DNA from: Verrucomicrobiota bacterium
Lineage (GTDB): Bacteria; Verrucomicrobiota; Verrucomicrobiia; Chthoniobacterales; UBA10450
Direction: 5' to 3'
Length of the DNA: 6,808 nt
NCBI GenBank assembly: GCA_003219395.1
Contig: QHOR01000186.1
Coordinates: forward strand, 4,990 to 11,797
Positions within the stretch are counted from its first letter, which is position 1. Each line of letters opens with the position of its first letter. A model generated the notes under the pieces. The model saw only the letters and a list, made by a program, of their open reading frames with translations. It was not told the origin of the DNA and did not search any database. The translations under genes were made by a program, and so were the position numbers. Shown one piece after another: positions 1-6,282 of the stretch.

Positions 1-995
1 AAACGCTTTGCAGCGCTTCAAAGCTGCGCCGCCCACCGCGAGAGAATATCGAGGGGGAACGGCGCCGCCGCGTCTCGCCATCGTCGGTTGCATCCTCCAG
101 TGCCAGAGCGCGCCACACTCGTTCAAGCTCCGCCACCAGATCGTCGTAGGAGGAAAAACGCTGCCCTGGATCAGCCGCGATCATTCGCTGCAAAACCTCG
201 GCAGTGCCCGCAGATATATCCGGCGCGATCGATCGTAAATCGGGTGGCCGTTGTTTTGACTGGAGCAAATCAGTCGCGGAATTTGTGCTGACGTCGACTG
301 GCGGCTTGCCCGCAATCGCGTGAAAGAGTGTTGCGCCCAAACTATAGATGTCGCTACGGAAGTCTTCCGGGTCGTTATTCAGCCGTTCCGGCGCGACGTA
401 CTCCGGTGTTCCCCAAACGACACCGCCGATACCCCAGCGTTGCGTTGCGCTGCTGGCGAGACCAAAGTCGCCGATTTTCGCTGCGTGTTCATCGACAAAC
501 AAAATATTGGCCGGCTTCACATCACGGTGAATTAATCCTCGCCGATGCGCAGCACGCAATCCGTTTTTCCGGCAGGCGCGGTTCCAGCGCCATGAGATCG
601 TCGAGGCTTCCCTGATCGACCAACTCCATTACGACGTAGAACTGGTCGTGATCTGTTCCCGAATCGAATACCTGGATCACATAAGGATGATTCACGGCGG
701 CGGCGATGCGCGCCTCTTGTTGTAATCGAGCTTTATGATCCTCTTCGCCACCGAGATCCCTGCGCAAGAGTTTCAGCGCCACGAACCGGTCCAGCTGCGT
801 ATCGCGTGCTTTGTACACGGTTCCCATGCCACCGACACCGAGCGTTTCCACCACGAGGAAATGATCGAATGTCCTCTCTACGCGTATTTTCTTGCCACAT
901 GTCGGACAGGCGATCCGCGCCAACGGTTCTGCTTCTGTCGTGTCGACAGTTGTCCCGCAGCCGGGGCATATTTGGGCGGTGGGATCACTCGCCAT
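1..995 (-). pseudogene. Ser/Thr protein kinase with N-terminal zinc ribbon; frameshifted and cut by the window edge
   Basis: This is a Hanks-type kinase that would phosphorylate proteins on Ser/Thr; in this family a transmembrane segment and sensor region usually follow, beyond the left edge here. The first frame (522-995, 157 residues) starts MASDPTAQ. It has a zinc ribbon (C10, C13, C30, C33), the glycine loop LGVGGMGTV (52-60), the ATP-binding lysine in VALK (K75), the helix-C glutamate E94 and the hinge VVMELVDQGS. It then runs into nonsense and a stop. The second frame carries GLRAAHRRGLIHRDVKPAN (HRD at 521-529), DFG at 461-469, YVAPE (APE at 386-394), DIYSLG and DPGQRF, and stays open to position 1. 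That half has no start codon of its own; a TAA closes the frame just upstream of the junction. One disrupted gene is therefore more likely than two genes. The ATG at 995 has no Shine-Dalgarno but immediately precedes the zinc ribbon. Upstream in-frame codons (to 1346) overlap rluD and look non-coding. Confidence 0.88.
561..570 (-). other. Frameshift/deletion junction in the kinase gene
   Basis: Reading on the minus strand, the kinase leaves its first frame after LPEK, in a run of five A's (GGAAAAACGG), and resumes in another frame at NGLRAAH. In kinases of this type about ten more residues (helix E) separate the LPE-like motif from the GLxAAH motif. The frame change is the one produced by losing a number of bases equal to 2 modulo 3, so a loss of about 29 or 32 bases fits both observations. 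A simple one-base homopolymer error would fix the frame but not restore the missing helix residues. Confidence 0.65.
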
Positions 996-1004
996 TGGGC
1001 AGCA

Positions 1005-1032
1005 ATTGTAACATTCACTGCCCAGCGAGCAA
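1005..1032 (-). promoter_or_regulatory. Possible promoter of the kinase gene, near-leaderless
   Basis: On the minus strand there is a -35-like TTGCTC (1027-1032), a 16-base spacer and a good -10 box TACAAT (1005-1010). Transcription would begin about seven bases later, near 998, only about three bases before the ATG at 995. That would give an almost leaderless message, which agrees with the lack of any Shine-Dalgarno. The -35 box is imperfect, so this is a tentative call. Confidence 0.35.
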
Positions 1033-1273
1033 TGAAATGAGATGCGATCTCGAAATTCGTTTGATGGCAGAGGCGCTTGTGCCGAACGCCTACCAGATTC
1101 CTGCGGGCGTTTACGAAAAATCCGACTACACTGTTTCTCTCCATTGTGGCAAAGGCATGGCGGAAGATTCGACGCCGGGAACGCGCGGTCTAATGTTTGA
1201 CGACGCGAGCCTGACGGTCGCGGAAGACGTTTATCGATCCATGAGGCAAGTTTCAGCCGCAAATTCGACTTCG

Positions 1274-2181
1274 ATGGAGCTTGTCGTATCAGCAAATGAA
1301 GCAAAGATTCGACTCGACCAATTTCTGGCGAAGCGACTTCCGGCATTCTCGCGATCGCGCCTCCAGCAGTTGATCCGTGACGGGTTCGTTCGACTCAACA
1401 ACTCAACCAGTCGGCCACGCCAAATTGTTCGAGGCGGCGATAAGATCGAGCTCACCGAGCCGCCGTTGGAAAAAATCGAGACGCTGCCAGAACCGATCCC
1501 GCTTGAAATCCTCTTCGAAGACGCCGACCTCGTCATCATCAATAAGCCGCCTGGGCTTGTTATTCATCCGGGTGCCGGTCATCGCGAACACACCTTGGTT
1601 AACGCACTCCTGAACCACTGTGCCACGTTGTCAGGAATCGGCGGAAAAGAGCGTCCGGGCATTGTTCATCGTCTCGACAAAGAGACCAGTGGTTGTGTCG
1701 TCGTCGCCAAGAATGATTTCACCCATCGGGATTTATCCGCGCAGTTCGCGGCGCGCACGGTGGAGAAGATTTATCTCGCGTTGGTGGCCGGAAAGTTGCG
1801 CGAGGCGACTGGTGTGATCGAAGAAAGAATCGGCCGACATCCGATCCACCGAGAACGAATGACCGCGACTACCGTGCGGGGACGCCCAGCCAAAACTGAG
1901 TATCGCGCTGGCCGATCGAGCGATTGCGCCACCTTGATCGAATGCCGGCTACACAGCGGACGGACTCATCAGATTCGGGTGCACCTTCATCATCTCGGCC
2001 ATCCAGTACTTGGCGACAAAACGTATGCGCCGCGGTTTGCAAAAAATTTTCCGCGCCAAATGTTGCATGCATGGAAGCTTGGATTTCGTCATCCTCGCAC
2101 TGACGAATGGAAAAGCTTTGAAGCGCCGCTGCCCGAGGATTTCGCAGCTGCGATAAAACTGACAATCGAATCTGAAAAAGT

Positions 2182-2185
<4 letters not shown>
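1274..2185 (+). CDS. rluD: 23S rRNA pseudouridine synthase, RluD type
   Basis: The enzyme isomerises uridine to pseudouridine in large-subunit rRNA; E. coli RluD acts on helix 69 of 23S rRNA. From this start the protein has 303 residues. An N-terminal S4 RNA-binding domain (about 13-60: [20 protein letters not shown] through VRGGDKIEL) is followed by the RluA-type catalytic domain. The catalytic signature is [12 protein letters not shown] with Asp135. Other family motifs are [14 protein letters not shown] (89-102), EKIYLALV (164-171), [11 protein letters not shown] (228-238), HPVLGD (243-248) and MLHAW (263-267). The start at 1274 was chosen because the S4 fold begins within a dozen residues, as in homologues. 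In-frame ATGs at 1241, 1193 and 1157 are possible, and none has a convincing Shine-Dalgarno. The stop overlaps the next gene by four bases. RluC-type specificity cannot be excluded from sequence alone. Confidence 0.93.
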
Positions 2186-3171
<986 letters not shown>

Positions 3172-3182
3172 GAGGACCGAGA

Positions 3183-3628
3183 CTACGACACCACGGACAA
3201 CTGACCACCCGACCAACGTATCAGGCCGATTACAATTGGGCTTGTGATGCTTGCGACCACTTTGCCGAGTTTTCCTGCTTCTTTTTCGACTGTCCGAATA
3301 AGACCATGCAAACAGGCAAATGTTGCCTTCATTTGATGCTGCAGCGCATGTGTTTGCTCTGACGAGAAGTAATCGAGCCGCCGCGCGAGGTGAATGAAAT
3401 ACTGAGCCTCTGATAAAGAGCCGCGCGCGATATAGAGAAAGTGAAGATAATCCTTCTTGCTCTCTCTCGATGCCCCTTCGACGATGTTCGCAGGAACGGA
3501 GTAGCAGGGCGCAATTGACTCGTTAGTCCGTAAATTTCGTCTCTCGGAAAGGACCGCGTCCGCTCGTAAATGGCCACGGTCAAATCATCCGCCAGTCTCC
3601 AAGCTTCGATTTTCGTGTAGTCTCTCAT
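3183..3628 (-). pseudogene. Four-helix-bundle (S23/IVS-like) protein, frameshifted
   Basis: This belongs to the small four-helix-bundle family annotated 'four helix bundle protein' or 'S23 ribosomal protein', related to proteins encoded in 23S rRNA intervening sequences; its function is unknown. The start gives MRDYTKIEAWRLADDLTVAI and then DEIYGLTSQLR (30-40), the family hallmark. The frame then breaks between 3501 and 3508. In the shifted frame the sequence continues SVPANIVEGASRESKKDY, SLSEAQYFIHLARRL and a last helix, ending at the TAG at 3183-3185. Homologues have four residues between QLR and S(I/V)PANIVEG, but only eight bases are present, so a four-base loss is the simplest explanation. 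Read straight through, the original frame stops near 3329 and gives an unrelated tail. A short AGGA lies three bases before the ATG. The gene follows the MaoC gene by ten bases on the same strand and is bounded by inverted repeats. Confidence 0.85.
3195..3218 (+). repeat. Left arm of imperfect inverted repeat flanking the four-helix gene
   Basis: The plus strand reads GGACAACTGACCAC followed by CCGACCAACG. It matches the complement of 3637-3663, which reads GGACAACAAGACCAC then AGACCACTGACG. The shared blocks are GGACAAC, ACCAC, GACCA and a closing ACG, separated by short length differences. This arm encodes part of the C-terminal tail (GGQLSV) of the four-helix protein, so the repeat lies inside the end of that reading frame. 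Confidence 0.5.
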
Positions 3629-3636
3629 AGTCCTAT

Positions 3637-3663
3637 CGTCAGTGGTCTGTGGTCTTGTTGTCC
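3637..3663 (-). repeat. Right arm of imperfect inverted repeat flanking the four-helix gene
   Basis: This is the partner of the arm at 3195-3218, with the two arms enclosing about 470 bases that contain only the four-helix gene. It encodes the last residues of the MaoC protein (DNKTTDH and stop), just after ALVPRR, where such hydratases commonly end. This suggests that the repeat replaced or extended the original 3' end. Short GTGGTC units recur within the arm (AGTGGTC, TGTGGTC), so slippage or a degenerate repeat family is an alternative explanation. Confidence 0.5.
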
Positions 3664-4103
3664 AGTCTTCTTGGCACTAACGCGCTTGCCAGCATCGTCT
3701 GGACGATTTCTCCGCGCTGGTTCGTGGTCACATTGCGCAAGCGAATGATGCCGTAATCCGCCTTGGAGCGCGATGGCCTTAGGTCGAGAATCTCTGTTTC
3801 AACAGTCAGCACATCCTCGGGTCGCACTGCATTAGGCCATCGCAATTCGTCGACCCCAAGCCCGATGGCGCCCTCTGCGAAGTTTAACGTTTGCACAAAG
3901 AGCCGCATCGTGATGGCAGCCGTGTGCCAGCCACTGGCGATCAATCCCTTGAAAAGGGTTCGCTCTGCAGCTTTCCGGTTCAAATGGAACATCTGCGGAT
4001 CGAACTTGTGCGCGAACTCGATCACTTGCTTCTCGGTGACCTTTAGCGGCTCGGATTTAAACCGGTCGCCCACTTTCAGATCGTTATAGTAGTGCTCTTT
4101 CAT
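3639..4103 (-). CDS. MaoC-family (R)-hydratase/dehydratase-like protein
   Basis: A single hot-dog-fold protein of 154 residues, the normal size for stand-alone MaoC proteins, which hydrate trans-2-enoyl-CoA or related thioesters. The segment FAHKFDPQMFHLN (30-42) supplies the Asp35 and His40 pair that corresponds to the catalytic Asp/His of PhaJ-type hydratases. GLIASGWHTAAITMRL (53-68) replaces the IVHGM motif and is characteristic of the FDPQxFH/SGWHT subfamily. GVDELRWPNAVRPEDVLTV (83-101) forms the later strands. The substrate of this subfamily is not established. The start is preceded directly by ACGAGG, a poorly spaced ribosome site. The last seven residues come from a flanking repeat. 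The four-helix gene begins ten bases downstream on the same strand; the upstream neighbour is divergent. Confidence 0.92.
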   Translation of the reverse strand: MKEHYYNDLKVGDRFKSEPLKVTEKQVIEFAHKFDPQMFHLNRKAAERTLFKGLIASGWHTAAITMRLFVQTLNFAEGAIGLGVDELRWPNAVRPEDVLTVETEILDLRPSRSKADYGIIRLRNVTTNQRGEIVQTMLASALVPRRLDNKTTDH

Positions 4104-4432
4104 CCTCGTAATCTTTCGTTCGTTCTAAATTGCGAGCCCAATTGATGCGCCATCCAGTGAGATTGAGCAATGCCTAATGTGTACGATGACACAGACGCCA
4201 ACGGTTGGTTTTGACGCGGTCTGATGTCCACGCACGCGTTCATTATGCGCCACCAGCAAGGTGACATCACTCCCTGACTAGCACGCAGTTACGACAACGG
4301 TGTTGGGCTCACTCTGAGCGACATAACAACTGGACTGTGGCAAATGCGTTAAGTGGCTCTTGTTGGTTTAGGTCGGCTCGAGACATTCAGCCAGTAACAC
4401 ATGCATTAACAATGAACACCAGAGGAGGTACT
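4104..4432. other. Divergent intergenic region, about 330 bases
   Basis: This stretch separates the MaoC gene (minus) from the secreted-protein gene (plus) and should contain the promoters of both. I see no open frame with coding character and no convincing -35/-10 pair, tRNA or riboswitch-like structure. Possible in-frame ATGs at 4337 and 4412 for the downstream gene lack support; the strong ribosome site points to 4433. Confidence 0.5.
4421..4428 (+). promoter_or_regulatory. Shine-Dalgarno that decides the start of the secreted protein
   Basis: AGAGGAGG lies four bases before the ATG at 4433 and is the strongest ribosome-binding site in the window. It favours 4433 over the alternative ATGs at 4337, 4412, 4442 and 4451. 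The resulting protein also begins with an ideal signal peptide. Confidence 0.75.
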
Positions 4433-4789
4433 ATGAGAAGAATGATTGTTATGCTCGTCTGCTTGCTACTTGCTCCATTAGCATTTGCGCAGCCGGGCTC
4501 GACCAAAAGGAAACAAACAACCACAGAACCAGTAACAGTAACTGGAGCGGTTACCAAAATCACGACCGAGGAAGGAGCGGCTGCAAGCTATCAGCCGATC
4601 AGAACGCTCGTCATTCGAGAAGACAGCTCCAAAAACACCGCGCGTTACGTCGCTAACGGACGCGGCCGGGTTGTGAACAAAGCCGGCCAAGTCGTCCAGA
4701 CAGCCGTTAAACCCGGCGCACGGGTGCTTGTATATTACGCAAACACCAGCGACGTGCGTGCCGTTGACCATGTGGTTCTGTTAGACTGA
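4433..4789 (+). CDS. Small secreted protein of unknown function
   Basis: The 118-residue product has a classical signal peptide: MRRMIVM, then a hydrophobic core LVCLLLAPL, then AFA with cleavage expected between residues 19 and 20. Cys10 is not in a lipobox. The mature part (about 99 residues) is probably all beta. It has a Thr/Lys-rich linker (24-35), a strand-rich segment VTVTGAVTKITTEEG (34-48), TLVIRED (58-64) and RYVANGRGRVVNKAGQVVQTA (71-91, which crosses two strands). The end is KPGARVLVYYAN (93-104) with a terminal VDHVVLLD. I recall similar short exported proteins in Verrucomicrobiota but know no function; an OB-like or small barrel fold is only a guess. Strong ribosome site, own terminator and divergent upstream gene make this a monocistronic unit. 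Confidence 0.85.
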   Translation: MRRMIVMLVCLLLAPLAFAQPGSTKRKQTTTEPVTVTGAVTKITTEEGAAASYQPIRTLVIREDSSKNTARYVANGRGRVVNKAGQVVQTAVKPGARVLVYYANTSDVRAVDHVVLLD

Positions 4790-4807
4790 GTGGAGCTTCG
4801 CTAATGT

Positions 4808-4841
4808 AAGCCGCAGGGTCCTAACCTCTGCGGCTTTTCTT
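4808..4841 (+). terminator. Intrinsic terminator of the secreted-protein gene
   Basis: A 9-bp perfect stem, AAGCCGCAG (4808-4816) with CTGCGGCTT (4828-4836), extends inward by GG/CC with one bulged T and closes a short TCCTAA loop. It is followed by a T-rich tail, TTCTT. It starts 18 bases after the TGA stop of the upstream gene. Confidence 0.85.
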
Positions 4842-4889
4842 GATAGCTGATCGTGCGGACACGTCGAGACTTCGTTAGAGTCCTTCTGA

Positions 4890-4916
4890 GTTAGACAATT
4901 GCTTCGTTTGTCTAAC
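4890..4916. other. Perfect 9-bp inverted repeat (stem-loop)
   Basis: GTTAGACAA (4890-4898) is the exact complement of TTGTCTAAC (4908-4916) across a 9-base spacer TTGCTTCGT. No T-run follows on either strand, so it is not an obvious terminator. It could be a protein-binding dyad or an RNA hairpin. It lies about 50 bases after the terminator and no clear gene follows closely. Confidence 0.4.
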
Positions 4917-5048
4917 GCCTGCTGGCTCTGCAGCAAGAGACATCCGCCTGCTGTAGTGAATTCGATCCAGTTGTATCTCAAGCAGGGAGAAGCGACGAAC
5001 GGTGCGACATTGTGATCGCCCTCTGTTTGAACGATTGGATGTCAAATA

Positions 5049-5291
5049 ATGAATCGAAGGTTTCTGTTATTCCGTCGGGATGAGATTGAGAACAGTTTGG
5101 TGCGCTTTGCCGTTCGTAAGATTCGGGAACAACGCCGAGACGAGCGGCGACTTGCCGAGCAACGCGCTACCAAGCACCGAATCCACGCGAGAAAATCCTG
5201 CATTGCTGACGCGCGAAGTTATCGCATTGCCAGCGAATTGTCCGTACTAGCTGTTGCGCTATTCAGAGGAAAAAACACCGATCCCGCGTAA
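5049..5291 (+). CDS. Weak 80-residue ORF, hypothetical
   Basis: This ORF begins MNRRFLLFRRDEIENSL and is very rich in Arg, Lys and Glu over its first 50 residues (for example KIREQRRDERRLAEQRA, helix-forming). It ends with a more hydrophobic stretch, ASELSVLAVALF. There is no Shine-Dalgarno before the ATG, no recognised domain and no partner gene. It could be a small helical protein, a gene remnant or a chance ORF. I list it only because it is the longest plus-strand frame in a long gene-poor region. Confidence 0.2.
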   Translation: MNRRFLLFRRDEIENSLVRFAVRKIREQRRDERRLAEQRATKHRIHARKSCIADARSYRIASELSVLAVALFRGKNTDPA

Positions 5292-5692
5292 AGACTGCGG
5301 ATTGACTTTTGCGCTGCACCATTTCCAGCGCCTTTACTGAACAGCTCGTTTGCGGTTAGAGACTCAGACGCTACCGCGATCGTCTGTTAGTCGAATCAGT
5401 GTCCCGTGCACAAAGCGCACATGAATTCATTGTTCCATAACGTTTTGGCGTAACGGCAGTGGAATACGTCACCGGATGGCTGGCGCAGTTATCTCAGACA
5501 GACTGCACCTCGCGAATCAGCGTCGAGGCTGAAATACAACTCCACCATACGGCGCAAGTTCACCCGCGCGAGAGTTGGAATTCCAATTATGAGTAGTGAG
5601 CGAACAATTCTGATCCATTCCAGTTGAGAAACCAATTGAAGCCCTTTCTTTCCAGCGTACCTCGAATGTATTTGGTCCGAGCAATGTCCGGT

Positions 5693-5914
5693 TCAGGCGA
5701 CACATTGAAGCGAACTGCTTTTGCACCGGGGACATTGACCGGCTGCTTCTAACGGGACCGGCCGGGTAAAATGTTTGGTGTACTTGCAATCTTTGCATTT
5801 CCACCGCGTCGAACGCTGTTCTTCAGATTGTTGAAGTTGTTTAAGGGCGAAATCCGCCTGCTCCCGGATTTTCTCTAAGATCGCCTTGAGAGGTTTCAAC
5901 GACGTTTCGGCCAT
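5693..5914 (-). CDS. Small zinc-ribbon protein of 73 residues, unknown function
   Basis: The protein starts MAETSLKPLKAI. It has an amphipathic, probably coiled-coil helix (about 6-35, with KAILEKIREQADFALKQLQQ), then a C-terminal zinc ribbon. The zinc ligands are C40 and C43 in WKCKDCKYTKHF and C61 and C64 in GQCPRCKSSS; C71 is an extra cysteine. Such ribbons bind nucleic acid or mediate protein contacts, and the family is not known to me. The frame is open upstream to 6208, but no ATG, GTG or TTG lies in frame between 5914 and the LexA/promoter site, so 5914 is the natural start despite having no Shine-Dalgarno. It has no same-strand partner in the window. A sigma70-like promoter with an overlapping LexA operator lies about 105-140 bases upstream, implying DNA-damage control and a leader of roughly 100 bases. 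Confidence 0.7.
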   Translation of the reverse strand: MAETSLKPLKAILEKIREQADFALKQLQQSEEQRSTRWKCKDCKYTKHFTRPVPLEAAGQCPRCKSSSLQCVA

Positions 5915-6017
5915 AGATTGAATTCGAGTTGTTGCGCATGCTTGCGTGATTTTCGCCGCGGCAGCCGTATCCGAGGTCGCCGAAGTTTCAGCAAAAGGCT
6001 TCGCGTCAATCGTCCCA

Positions 6018-6031
6018 TGTTCTAATGAACA
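6018..6031. promoter_or_regulatory. Candidate LexA operator (Verrucomicrobia type)
   Basis: The sequence TGTTC-TAAT-GAACA is an exact match to the palindromic motif TGTTC-N4-GAACA reported as the LexA-binding site of Verrucomicrobia (defined on the Verrucomicrobium spinosum recA promoter). The dyad extends one base on each side (A...T). It overlaps the -10 box of a minus-strand promoter by four bases, the expected position for a repressor. It is the only exact copy I found in the window. Confidence 0.55.
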
Positions 6032-6055
6032 TATGCAGCGAAATTCGGTGGTCAA
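6028..6055 (-). promoter_or_regulatory. Candidate sigma70-like promoter for the zinc-ribbon gene
   Basis: On the minus strand TTGACC (6050-6055) is followed by a 16-base spacer and TATGTT (6028-6033). This is five of six bases of the -35 consensus and four of six of the -10 consensus. Transcription would begin near 6021, inside the LexA dyad, and reach the zinc-ribbon ATG at 5914 after a leader of about 105 bases. Confidence 0.45.
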
Positions 6056-6111
6056 GGCGATCTTACGCCGAACTCGCTGGCGCGGGGTTCGGTTAACGTT
6101 CGCGCTTGCGG

Positions 6112-6151
6112 GTGGCCGTGATCCCTTTTTATAGCCGGGACATACGGCCAC
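6112..6151. other. Long imperfect hairpin
   Basis: GTGGCCGT (6112-6119) pairs perfectly with ACGGCCAC (6144-6151). After a small internal loop (GA opposite CAT), TCCC (6122-6125) pairs with GGGA (6137-6140), leaving an 11-base T-rich loop. No T-run follows on either strand. It sits in the 368-base space between the divergent zinc-ribbon and HAF-repeat genes, upstream of the LexA-type promoter, and might insulate the two or act as a binding site. The rest of that space shows no coding character. Confidence 0.4.
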
Positions 6152-6282
6152 ACCAGCAAGCTGTCGCATCTGGCGCTCTCGGGTCTTCTCATTTCGATAT
6201 GCCGGCAACCCAAAGCGGCCTTATCGAACTTCGCTGAGTGGATCTTGTATTTTTTGCCAGATTCGCGGAGGCAATGAGCATC

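Larger units (their letters stand above)
4842..5692. other. Gene-poor stretch of about 850 bases
   Basis: No recognisable protein family, RNA gene or insertion sequence was seen on either strand. It holds one weak ORF (5049-5291), the stem-loop at 4890-4916, a small GC-rich hairpin near 5312-5330 (GCGCTG with CAGCGC) and a 12-bp palindrome TTGGAATTCCAA at 5575-5586. Several ORFs are too short and lack start signals. It may be decayed coding sequence or simply long intergenic DNA. Confidence 0.5.

Noticed and set aside
328..615. Plus-strand ORFs across the kinase region
   Set aside because: They are shadows of the kinase, whose HRD, DFG and APE motifs are unmistakable on the minus strand.
1038..1051. 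The small dyad GAGAT-GCG-ATCTC upstream of the kinase promoter
   Set aside because: A five-base arm is too short to separate from chance without comparative data.
806..1240. Upstream extension of the rluD frame to an ATG at 806
   Set aside because: The extra residues overlap the kinase on the other strand, resemble no known domain, and S4-RluD proteins start just before the S4 fold.
3485..3498. A near-match to the LexA motif, TGTTC-GCAG-GAACG
   Set aside because: It differs at the last base and lies inside the four-helix coding sequence, where it encodes the conserved VPANIV segment. No promoter is near it.
3183..3628. Interpretation of the four-helix gene as the accessory protein (Avd) of a diversity-generating retroelement
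   Set aside because: The fold family is related, but no reverse transcriptase, template repeat or variable repeat is present in the window.
5575..5586. The 12-bp palindrome TTGGAATTCCAA
   Set aside because: Short AT-centred palindromes occur by chance, and no gene start or second copy is associated with it.
5517..5804. A 95-codon minus-strand ORF overlapping the zinc-ribbon gene
   Set aside because: It shares bases with the zinc-ribbon codons in another frame and shows no conserved motif.
5896..6018. A 40-residue Arg-rich frame (MGRLTRSLLLKLRR...) between the LexA site and the zinc-ribbon gene, a possible leader peptide
   Set aside because: It has no Shine-Dalgarno, its ATG lies inside the predicted operator, and arginine-rich frames arise easily in GC-rich DNA.
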